A stretch of 64,000 bases of DNA from Comamonas sp. KCTC 72670 (GTDB lineage Bacteria > Myxococcota > Myxococcia > Myxococcales > Myxococcaceae): NCBI GenBank assembly GCA_014656495.1, contig BNCN01000001.1, positions 744,001-808,000 on the forward strand. The letters are read 5' to 3'. The notes beneath the pieces are model-generated. The model ran no database searches. It was not told where the DNA came from and saw only the letters and a list, made by a program, of their open reading frames with translations. Below, piece by piece: positions 54,668 to 62,252 of the stretch. Positions within the stretch are counted from its first letter, which is position 1; each line of letters opens with the position of its first letter. Position numbers and translations under genes: made by a program.

Positions 54668-55524
54668 AGACGTTCTTCAAGGTGCTGCTCGCCTTCGTGG
54701 GGCTGGCGAGCTGCTTCTGCTGCTGCGGCCTGGGCACGCTGGGGCACCTGGCGGGCATGGACATCGCCCCCGCGGAGCCGGGCCACACGAGCAGCGCCCG
54801 CGCCGTGGACCTGGGCCTGGTGCTCCTCCCTCCTGGCACCCCGCCCCAGCGGGCCCACGACTACGCCTGGCGGGCCGAGAGCATCCGCCCCCCCGAGCAC
54901 CGCGTCTCCTACGGGCTGGGGGACCGGTTGGCGCGAGAGCTGACGGAGGAGCACGCGGAGCTCGGCCGCCGGCTCCGCTACCGCTCGTTGGGCAAGGAGC
55001 GCTTCACCTTCAATCCGCCTCCCGGGTGCAGCGCGGACATGCGGTGCATCTATGAGGAGCTGATGCGCACCAACGCCGAGCCCGTGCGCGCCTTGGGCGA
55101 CCGGTTCGTCGCGTCCATCCAGGAGCGCAAGCTGGACGCCGCCCAGGCCACGCAGCTCATCATCGGCTTCGTGCAGCGCATCACCTATGAGCTGCCAGAG
55201 GACGAGGCGTTCGGCATCGTCCCCCCGGCCCTGGTCCCGGCGGAGAACCGCGGGGACTGTGACTCCAAGGCGGTGCTGGCGGTGATGCTGCTGCGGCAGG
55301 TGGGCATCGACGCGGTGGTGCTGTACTCGGACCCACTGGCGCACGCGGCGGTGGGCGTGGGGCTGCCGGGCAAGGGCACGGCGCTGCGCCATGGCGGACG
55401 CAGCTACCAGTACGCGGAGGTCACCGCCGAGGGCTGGCCGCTGGGCATGATTCCGCCCCAGTACGACAAGCCCCGGCTGTGGAGGGTGATGCCGCTCACC
55501 GGGGCGACGGACACGGCGGGCTGA
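54664..55524 (+). CDS. Membrane-anchored transglutaminase-like protein
   Basis: 286 residues, GTG start at 54664 overlapping the DUF350 stop. One N-terminal membrane helix (about 3-28) with three cysteines in CFCCCG, possibly lipidated or just packed. The transglutaminase-like core has the cysteine in ENRGDCDSKAVLAVMLLRQVGIDAVVLY, the His in AHAAVGVGL and a following acidic YQYAEVTAEGW. N-terminal DUF350 partner is probably co-translated. The last 121 bases overlap the convergent kinase gene, so the exact 3' ends of both depend on which is real. Confidence 0.82.
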   Translation: MKTFFKVLLAFVGLASCFCCCGLGTLGHLAGMDIAPAEPGHTSSARAVDLGLVLLPPGTPPQRAHDYAWRAESIRPPEHRVSYGLGDRLARELTEEHAELGRRLRYRSLGKERFTFNPPPGCSADMRCIYEELMRTNAEPVRALGDRFVASIQERKLDAAQATQLIIGFVQRITYELPEDEAFGIVPPALVPAENRGDCDSKAVLAVMLLRQVGIDAVVLYSDPLAHAAVGVGLPGKGTALRHGGRSYQYAEVTAEGWPLGMIPPQYDKPRLWRVMPLTGATDTAG

Positions 55525-56018
55525 ACACCCGCCGCGTGCGTGAAGGTGGCGCTGGCGGCGCGCCCCATCCTCCAGGGTTCGACGCGAAAGCCGCCGTCCG
55601 CCGTGAGCGTCACATGAAAGAGCGCGTCGAAGCCTTCCTCGAGTCGCGGCCGCTGGAGCTGCTTCACGGTGGCGCGCAGGGCCACGTCCGGCACCCGGGC
55701 GCGTCCTACCCGTGAGGCATTGCGCGCCAGGCAGTCCTCCAGCTTCGACGCAAAGGCATACCCCACGATGTGGGCCTGATACTCTCGACCCAACGCAATG
55801 AGTGGCGCGCGCACCTCCCGTGAGGGATTGGTGTTGTCCACCACCACGGAGCGTCCCGCCGCCAGCGCCTCGGCGAGGTAACGCCGCTGGCGGGCCTCCT
55901 TCCGGACGGCGTGAGGCCACAGGTCCTTGCTGATGTGCACGTGCGTTTCCGCCAGCCGCTGCCGGTAGAAGCTGCTCTTGCCCGAGCCCTGCAGTCCCAC
56001 GAAGAGAACCAGCTCCAT
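55404..56018 (-). CDS. P-loop kinase (AAA_33 type)
   Basis: 204 residues from ATG 56018. Walker A GLQGSGKSSF at 8-17, a phosphoryl-acceptor site SKDLWPHAVRKEARQ, and VVVDNTNPSREVRAPLIALG, the conserved block of the polynucleotide-kinase/zeta-toxin-like small P-loop kinases. Most such proteins are about 150 residues; here the frame continues about 45 residues further, overlapping the convergent transglutaminase gene by 121 bases, and that tail is not kinase-like. Probable nucleic-acid or small-molecule kinase. Confidence 0.82.
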   Translation of the reverse strand: MELVLFVGLQGSGKSSFYRQRLAETHVHISKDLWPHAVRKEARQRRYLAEALAAGRSVVVDNTNPSREVRAPLIALGREYQAHIVGYAFASKLEDCLARNASRVGRARVPDVALRATVKQLQRPRLEEGFDALFHVTLTADGGFRVEPWRMGRAASATFTHAAGVQPAVSVAPVSGITLHSRGLSYWGGIMPSGQPSAVTSAYW

Positions 56019-56072
56019 GACGGTGCGGCCCCACACGCCGCCGCGCGGACGCGCCTGACGCCTGGCGCAACA

Positions 56073-56148
56073 CTGTCATGCGAAAATGACAGCACAAACC
56101 AAAACACCCACCACACGTGAGGTGTTGAACAGGCGGCATCAACGCCTG
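56073..56148. repeat. Three successive hairpins in a lower-GC intergenic region
   Basis: CTGTCAT/ATGACAG (56073-56079 with 56086-56092, 6-base loop), AACACC/GGTGTT (56103-56108 with 56121-56126) and CAGGCG/CGCCTG (56130-56135 with 56143-56148) are perfect inverted repeats following one another between the divergent kinase and S8 protease genes. They may be regulatory protein sites or an RNA leader fold. Confidence 0.55.
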
Positions 56149-56182
56149 ACATCCCAATGAATCTCCAGGTTTGGCGCCCGCA

Positions 56183-56212
56183 TTGACACATCAAGCTTAA
56201 GCAGACTAGCAA
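56183..56212 (+). promoter_or_regulatory. Possible sigma70-type promoter of the S8 protease gene
   Basis: A perfect -35 hexamer TTGACA (56183-56188) is followed after 18 bases by TAGCAA (56207-56212), a weak -10. It is in the AT-richest part of the gap and about 70 bases before the ATG at 56280. The -10 match is poor, so this is only a candidate. Confidence 0.35.
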
Positions 56213-56279
56213 ACCAATCTCGCTTTTCGAGGATTCAAGCGCCGTGCAGCACGGAGTGCCCTTTCCAGGAGACACCGCC

Positions 56280-58592
56280 ATGCGTATGCCGTCCTCGTTG
56301 TCCCCGCTGTCCCTCCTCGCCCTCGGTTGGGGATTGTCCGCGCCCGCCACGGCGCTCGCAGTGAATACGCCCGACACGCGGCCCGGCGTCATCCAGCGCA
56401 CGGAGGCGCTCGGCCCCGCGAAGATCCTGACCGACGTGGAGGCGAAGAAGGCGCGCCCCACCACGGGCATCGACCGCGCGGCGAGCGGCGCGTTCGCGCT
56501 CGCCACGGGCGCCGGCCACATCTTCCACCGGACGGCGCAGCCCATCCATGGCCTGCGGACGCTCGACGTGCCGCGCGCGGCGGTCCAGCTCCACACGTGG
56601 CAGGAGGAGACCGCCGACGGCCGGCGCCAGGACTACTTCGCCTACAGCCAGGGCGGCGTGGCGCTGCTGGGGCGCGTCCAGCCGACCGAGTACCTGGTGC
56701 GGCTGGAGCACGCGCGCTTCGACCCGCTGAGTGGAGCGCAGCCGCTGGTCGCGGGCCTGCTCGCCGCGGACGCGGACAACACCCTGCACCTGGTGCAGTT
56801 CCGCGCCACGCCCCTGCCGGAGTTCCGCGACGCCATCGAGGCCGCGGGCGGCAAGGTGCTGCGCTTCCTCACCGACCACACCTTCCTCGTGGAGATGAAG
56901 CCCGACACGCACAAGCGCGTCGCTGGGCTCCCCTACGTCCGCTGGGTGGGCGCGTACCACCCGGAGTACCGCACGGAGGCCGTGCTGCGTGAAGCGCTCC
57001 AGGGGCGCTCGCTCCGGCTGGAGTCGCAGCGCTACTCCATCATGGTGGGCGAGCGCGGTCCGGCGCGCCAGGGCGAGGTCGCGGCGCTGGTCCGCGCGCT
57101 CGGGGGCAAGGTGGAGCTCGTCGAGCCGGGAGGCATGCGCGTGGAGGCCACGCTCACACAGGACCAGCTGGAGCGGGTGCTGCGCTCCAACGCCGTGCAG
57201 TTCGTGGACCGGTGGGGCGGGCCGGGTGAGACGGACAACAACAACGTCCGCGAGGTGGGCGGCGCGACCTACCTCGAGCAACTGGAGGGCTTCACGGGAC
57301 AGGGCGTCCGCGGCGAGATTTTCGACACCGAGCTGCGCACCACGCACCAGGAGTGGCCGACGCCGCCCCTCATCCACAGCACGAGCGCCACGGGCAGCTT
57401 CCACGGCACCGCGTGCTACAGCATCAACTTCGCCCGGGGCGTGGACGCGGACTCGCGAGGCCTGATTCCCTCCGGCCAGGGCATCTTCTACCGCTACAAC
57501 GAGGCCACCCAGTTCGGCGGCACCAAGTCGCGCTACGACATCAACCGTGAGCTCACCGACCCGGCGGGGCCGTATCGCGCCGTGTTCCAGACCTCCAGCG
57601 TGGGCAGCGCGCAGGTGACCGGGTACACCACCATCTCCGCGGAGGTGGACGACTACCTCTTCAAGCACCCCATCCTCAGCACCCAGTCGCAGAGCAACAT
57701 GGGCAACCAGAACTCACGGCCCCAGGCCTGGGCGAAGAACATCGTGTCCGTGGGCGGCATGTACCACTACAACAACGCCAACCGCGGGGATGACCGGTGG
57801 AACGGCGGCGCCAGCGTGGGCCCCGCGTCGGACGGCCGCCTCAAGCCGGACCTGTCGTACTACTACGACGCCATCCGCTCCGCGTCGAACTCGTCCAACA
57901 CGGCCTACACCAACTTCAGCGGCACCAGCGCGGCCACGCCGATGACGGCGGGGCACTTCGGCCTGCTGTTCCAGATGTGGCACGAGGGCGTCTGGGCGGG
58001 CTTCGGTGGCGGCACGGACGTCTTCGACAGCCGTCCGACGATGGCCACCGCGAAGGCGCTGATGATCAACATGGCCTACCGCTACAACTGGACGGCGGGG
58101 GGCACCAACGGCGACCTGACGCGCGCTCGCCAGGGTTGGGGCACCGCGGACGTCAAGCGGCTGCATGACCGCGCCGACGTGACGAGCATCATCAACGAGA
58201 CGGACATCCTGCTCCCGCTCTCGACGAACACGTACACCGTCAGCGTGCACCGGGGTGAGACGGAGCTCAACGTCACCATGGTCTACACCGACCCCGCGGG
58301 CACGGTGGGCGCGGCCCAGGCCCGCATCAACGACCTGTCGCTGCGGGTGACCTCGCCCTCCGGCGTCGTCTACTGGGGCAACAACGGCCTGACGGCGAGC
58401 AACGTCTCCACGCCGGGTGGCGTGTCGAACACGGTGGATACGGTGGAGAACGTGTTCCTCACCAACCCCACCGCCGGCACGTGGACGGTGGAAGTGATTG
58501 GTGACCAGATCGTCCAGGACGCGGTGCTGTCGACGAAGGTGACGGATGCCAGCTACGCCCTGGTGGTGAGCGGCGGACGCATCGTCCCGTAG
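56280..58592 (+). CDS. S8 (subtilisin-like) serine protease with double prodomain
   Basis: 770 residues. Signal peptide 1-28. The pro-region (about 30-315) seems to contain two inhibitor-I9-like modules at about 168-225 and 263-312, each with a GGKV core and a VEx-RV element. Catalytic triad: Asp349 in GEIFDTEL, His375 in SFHGTACYS and Ser550 in FSGTSAATPMTAG. The substrate-binding Asn/Gly segment QSNMGNQNSRPQ precedes. C-terminal about 640-770 is a beta domain of P/proprotein-convertase-like type (ELNVTMVYTDPAGTVGAAQ). The ATG follows CAGGAGACACC at good spacing. Secreted endopeptidase, fitting the predatory lifestyle of myxobacteria. Confidence 0.9.
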   Translation: MRMPSSLSPLSLLALGWGLSAPATALAVNTPDTRPGVIQRTEALGPAKILTDVEAKKARPTTGIDRAASGAFALATGAGHIFHRTAQPIHGLRTLDVPRAAVQLHTWQEETADGRRQDYFAYSQGGVALLGRVQPTEYLVRLEHARFDPLSGAQPLVAGLLAADADNTLHLVQFRATPLPEFRDAIEAAGGKVLRFLTDHTFLVEMKPDTHKRVAGLPYVRWVGAYHPEYRTEAVLREALQGRSLRLESQRYSIMVGERGPARQGEVAALVRALGGKVELVEPGGMRVEATLTQDQLERVLRSNAVQFVDRWGGPGETDNNNVREVGGATYLEQLEGFTGQGVRGEIFDTELRTTHQEWPTPPLIHSTSATGSFHGTACYSINFARGVDADSRGLIPSGQGIFYRYNEATQFGGTKSRYDINRELTDPAGPYRAVFQTSSVGSAQVTGYTTISAEVDDYLFKHPILSTQSQSNMGNQNSRPQAWAKNIVSVGGMYHYNNANRGDDRWNGGASVGPASDGRLKPDLSYYYDAIRSASNSSNTAYTNFSGTSAATPMTAGHFGLLFQMWHEGVWAGFGGGTDVFDSRPTMATAKALMINMAYRYNWTAGGTNGDLTRARQGWGTADVKRLHDRADVTSIINETDILLPLSTNTYTVSVHRGETELNVTMVYTDPAGTVGAAQARINDLSLRVTSPSGVVYWGNNGLTASNVSTPGGVSNTVDTVENVFLTNPTAGTWTVEVIGDQIVQDAVLSTKVTDASYALVVSGGRIVP

Positions 58593-58778
58593 CCGGGCGC
58601 TGAACGGATTGCGGTGCCGGGCCGGTTTCCCTTCGAGGGGGGCGCCGGCCCGGTGCTTTTCCGGGCCGCACCTGGGAGACTCCAGCCCAGCACGCGACGC
58701 GTGTCCCCCCTTTCCGCCCCACGACAGCGAGGCACGGACACACTGGCCCCGGCTCCTGTGCGGTGGCATGACGTGCCC

Positions 58779-60698
58779 ATGGCACGTGACGTCTCGTTCT
58801 TCGACCAGCTCGGCTCCCTCCTCGCCCAGGAACGCGAGGCCGAGAAGGCCCGCCTGGCCGCGCTCGCCCAGAGCCTCACCCTGCACGAGCGCGAGGAACA
58901 AGGCCTGTCCGTCCTGGACCTCGAGTCCATCGAAGAAGAGGTCGGCCTGGGCGGCCGCTTCCTCGTCACGCTGGGCCGCGCGGACCGCCGCCCCCTGCCC
59001 ACCCGCCTGCACAACGGCGACCTGGTGGCCGTGCTGCCCCGCCGCGCCGAGGTGAAGGAGCCCGCCCGCGCCCTCATCTCCCGCGCCACCGCCACGCGCA
59101 TCCAGCTCGCCTTCGACCGCTCCCCGCCGCCCTACGTCCACGAGGGCCTCCTGCGCCTGGACGTCGTCCCCAACGACGTCACCTATGACCGCCTGCGCGC
59201 CGGGCTCCAGCGCATCAAGGCCCTGGACAAGGGCGCCGAGCGGCACAAGCGCGAGGTCCTCCTGGGCAACGAGCCGCCCCGCTACGACAAGCCCCGCGAG
59301 TTCGAGCCCACCCGGCCCCTCAACCCCGAACAGCAGGACGCCACCGCCCGCGCCCTGGCCTCCGAGGACTTCTTCCTGGTCCACGGCCCGCCTGGCACCG
59401 GCAAGTCCACGGTGCTGGCTGAAATCGCCGCCCAGGCCGTGGCGGACGGCCAGCGCCTGCTGTGCACCGCCGCCAGCAACGCCGCCGTGGACCACCTGCT
59501 GGACCTCTGCCTGGACAAGGGCCTGCGCGCCGTCCGCGTGGGCCACCCCGCACGCGTGGCCGCGCGCCTCCAGGAGCACACCCTGGACATCGTCGTGGAG
59601 TCCCACCCCGACCGCGTCGTCTCACGCGACCTCTTCGACGAGGCCTACTCCCTGCTGGGCTACGCGCGCCGCCAGCGCAACCAGGGCCGCAGCCGCGAGC
59701 GCTTCGCCAACGCCCGCGCCTCCACCAGCGAAGCCAAGGGCATGCTCGACGAGGCCCGCGCCCTGGAGCGCAAGGCCGTGAAGGCCGTGCTGGCCAACGC
59801 GGACGTCATCTGCGTCACGCTCTCCAGCCTCGACTCCGGCGTGCTCTCCGGCGAGAAGTTCGACCTGGCGCTGCTCGACGAGGCCACCCAGGCCACCGAG
59901 CCCCTGGCGCTGCTCGGCTTCCTGCGCGCGCCCCGCGTCATCCTCGCCGGAGACCCGCAGCAGCTCCCGCCCACCGTGCTGTCCCAAGAGGCCGCGAAGG
60001 CCGGCCTGGGCGTGAGCCTCTTCGAGCGCCTGCTCAAGGACCACGGCGAGGGCGTCAAACGCATGCTGCGCGAGCAGTACCGGATGAACGCGCGCATCAT
60101 GGAGTTCCCCTCGAAGGAGATGTACGCCAGCGAGCTGCGCGCCCACCCCTCCGTGGCGGACCGCGCGCTGGCGGAGGTCCTCACGCCCGGCGCGGACGTG
60201 GACGCGCCGCCGGTGCTCTTCCTCGACACCGCGGGCAAGGGCTTCGAGGAGGAGGTCGAGCCCACCACCCGGAGCCTCTTCAACCCCGGCGAGGCCGGGC
60301 TGGTGGAGGCCCGCGTGCGCGCGCTGCTCGACGCGGGACTGTCCCCCCGGGAGCTGGCGGTGATTACGCCCTACAGCGCCCAGGCCCACCGGCTGCGCGA
60401 GCGCATCGAGGCGCTCAGCCCCGAAGTGGAGGTCGACACCGTGGACGCGTTCCAGGGCCGGGAGAAGGACGCCATCATCGTCTCCCTCACGCGCTCCAAC
60501 AGCGAGGGGCAGCTCGGCTTCCTCAATGACCTGCGCCGCATGAACGTGGCCCTCACGCGCGCCCGCAGGCACCTCTTCGTCGTGGGGGACTCCGCCACGC
60601 TCAGCGGGCACGCCTTCTACGCCCGCTTCGTCGAAGGCACGCAGGAGCACGGCGGCTACCGCTCCGCGTGGGAGTGGCCCGACGCTCAGGACGCCTGA
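58779..60698 (+). CDS. SF1 DNA/RNA helicase (IGHMBP2/SMUBP-2-like)
   Basis: 639 residues from ATG 58779. An N-terminal beta-rich domain (about 50-150, LHNGDLVAVLPRR) precedes two RecA-like domains: Walker A VHGPPGTGKST at about 202-212, motif II LLDEATQATEPLALL, ILAGDPQQLPPTVLS (motif III), REQYRMNARIMEFPSKEMY (motif IV), TVDAFQGREKDAIIVSLTRS (motif V) and NVALTRARRHLFVVGD (motif VI). These are the SF1B Upf1/IGHMBP2-like motifs; a 5'-3' helicase of DNA or RNA. The genomic neighbours give no pathway. Confidence 0.93.
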   Translation: MARDVSFFDQLGSLLAQEREAEKARLAALAQSLTLHEREEQGLSVLDLESIEEEVGLGGRFLVTLGRADRRPLPTRLHNGDLVAVLPRRAEVKEPARALISRATATRIQLAFDRSPPPYVHEGLLRLDVVPNDVTYDRLRAGLQRIKALDKGAERHKREVLLGNEPPRYDKPREFEPTRPLNPEQQDATARALASEDFFLVHGPPGTGKSTVLAEIAAQAVADGQRLLCTAASNAAVDHLLDLCLDKGLRAVRVGHPARVAARLQEHTLDIVVESHPDRVVSRDLFDEAYSLLGYARRQRNQGRSRERFANARASTSEAKGMLDEARALERKAVKAVLANADVICVTLSSLDSGVLSGEKFDLALLDEATQATEPLALLGFLRAPRVILAGDPQQLPPTVLSQEAAKAGLGVSLFERLLKDHGEGVKRMLREQYRMNARIMEFPSKEMYASELRAHPSVADRALAEVLTPGADVDAPPVLFLDTAGKGFEEEVEPTTRSLFNPGEAGLVEARVRALLDAGLSPRELAVITPYSAQAHRLRERIEALSPEVEVDTVDAFQGREKDAIIVSLTRSNSEGQLGFLNDLRRMNVALTRARRHLFVVGDSATLSGHAFYARFVEGTQEHGGYRSAWEWPDAQDA

Positions 60699-60911
60699 CA
60701 CCTCGGGTTGTAACAGGGTGACGACAGACCCGCCCTGGGGCACTACGCAAGAAGTGCGAGGCTTTCGGGCCAAATTTGTCGCAACTGTGCACAAAAATTG
60801 TCACCCCACACGGGGGCGCAAGCGGTGCAACGCCGGAAAATCGAGCCTTTGAGGCGCCTTCCCTGTGCGGCATGAAACATGCTGTTCCGGGGCACGGGGA
60901 GGAACCGCCAC

Positions 60912-61091
60912 ATGTCCCAGCAGGCGAATGTTACGAAGGAAAACGATGTCTGGGTTCTGCGTATCGAGAAGGACAACGGCAAGCAGCAGGAGTACCGCTG
61001 CGCCACGGAGAACCAGGCGCGGCAGCTCGCGATGATTCTCTCCCGGCCCGACACGGGTGGCCCGCCCCGGCAGCCCGCGAACCCGCGCTGA
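60912..61091 (+). CDS. Small hypothetical protein, 59 residues
   Basis: Starts at ATG 60912 behind GGGGAGGAACC, a good ribosome-binding site. Beta-rich and charged: VTKENDVWVLRIEKDN, EYRCATENQARQLAMIL, then a short Pro-rich tail (GGPPRQPANPR). Short beta-beta-alpha pattern reminiscent of small nucleic-acid or heparin-binding-type folds; no family recognised. An earlier ATG at 60879 is possible but less supported. The 213-base gap upstream has no terminator with T tract and is slightly more AT-rich. Confidence 0.6.
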   Translation: MSQQANVTKENDVWVLRIEKDNGKQQEYRCATENQARQLAMILSRPDTGGPPRQPANPR

Positions 61092-61167
61092 GCCCGCACC
61101 CCGCTGGGGTGTGGATGACGATTCTCCCGGGCGCGCGAACCGGGTAAGGCACGGGCAGGAGGCGCCC

Positions 61168-62022
61168 GTGCCCACAGCGCTTGAATCCCTCACCGTCGAT
61201 GCCGAAGGCCTGGCCCTGCATGTCCGCCAGCGCGCCGCGGCCTCCGCGCCGGCCGTCCTGTTCCTGCACGGCTGGCTGGACCACTCCCACAGCTTCGACG
61301 CCGTCATCGCGCACCTGCCCGACACCTGGCGGCTGGTGCTGCTGGACTTCCGGGGCATGGGCCGCAGCGCCCATGTGGGCCCGGGCGCCACCTACCAGTT
61401 CATCGACTACGCGCTGGACGTGGAGGCCACGCTGGACGGGCTCGGCCTGGACGCGGTGCACCTGGTGGGGCACTCGCTGGGCGGCATCGTCGCGCAGGCC
61501 TATGCCGCCGCCCGACCCGAGCGGGTGAAGAGCGTGACGCTCATCGAGAGCCTGGGGCCCGCCGGAGGCCCCCCGGAGGGCGCCATGGGCCGCCTGCGCA
61601 GCGCGCTGAACGACGCCCGGCGCCCGCCCAACCGCAAGCGCTACCCCTCCGTGGAGGCCGCCGCGGCGCGGCTGCTCGAGAACAGCCCCACGCTGACGCA
61701 GGACGCGGCGCTGTACCTCGCCCGCCACGGCACCGAGCCCGTCGACGGCGGGCTCGCCTTCACCTTCGACCCGCGTCACCGGCGCCGCTTCGGCATGGGG
61801 TACGACGAGGCCCAGTGGATGGCGCTCCAGGCCCACGTCACCAGCCCCGTGCAGCTCATCCTGGCCACCCACGGCCTGCGCCACGACGACGCGCGCATGC
61901 GCAGCCGCGAAGCGGGAATCCAGACACTCGCCCATCCGCCGCTGCGCATCCCCGGAGGACACCATGTCCACATGGAGCAGCCCGCGGTCGTCGCGGAGGC
62001 GCTGATTCGTTTCATCGACTGA
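61168..62022 (+). CDS. Alpha/beta hydrolase
   Basis: 284 residues from a GTG at 61168, behind CAGGAGGCGCC. Alpha/beta-hydrolase fold with oxyanion HG in LFLHGWLDHSHSF, nucleophile elbow HLVGHSLGGIVAQAYA, an aspartate in the strand before LATHGLRHDD and the final His in PGGHHVHMEQP. Typical of small-molecule esterases/epoxide hydrolases; a LHVRQRAAA strand opening is common in the epoxide-hydrolase-like group. Substrate unknown. Confidence 0.88.
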   Translation: MPTALESLTVDAEGLALHVRQRAAASAPAVLFLHGWLDHSHSFDAVIAHLPDTWRLVLLDFRGMGRSAHVGPGATYQFIDYALDVEATLDGLGLDAVHLVGHSLGGIVAQAYAAARPERVKSVTLIESLGPAGGPPEGAMGRLRSALNDARRPPNRKRYPSVEAAAARLLENSPTLTQDAALYLARHGTEPVDGGLAFTFDPRHRRRFGMGYDEAQWMALQAHVTSPVQLILATHGLRHDDARMRSREAGIQTLAHPPLRIPGGHHVHMEQPAVVAEALIRFID

Positions 62023-62252
62023 CAACCACCTACCTGTCATCTCCGACCGCAGGACGGGAAAGTCTTTCACCCTCCAGGGTATCGCCCTTCCCCAGTGCTC
62101 CCCGGTGGACACTTCTTTCGCGCCAACCCCTTGAAATCAGGGGCACCCCCTCTCGCCTCCTGCGTTGGTACGGGAATTGATTAAGGAGCGCCCGGTGGAT
62201 CACGCATCGGGACCAGGCCGGTGGGTGTGGGGGAAGGGCGAGGGAGCGGGAG

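Noticed and set aside
60780..60811. TTTGTCGCA...TGCACAAA near-palindrome as a regulatory site
   Set aside because: Arms differ by a base insertion and the surrounding AT-content alone could give this; not strong enough to list.
61057..61167. Upstream extension of the alpha/beta hydrolase
   Set aside because: The extra 37 residues are Arg/Pro-rich and overlap the end of the 59-residue gene; the GTG at 61168 has an AGGAGG site.
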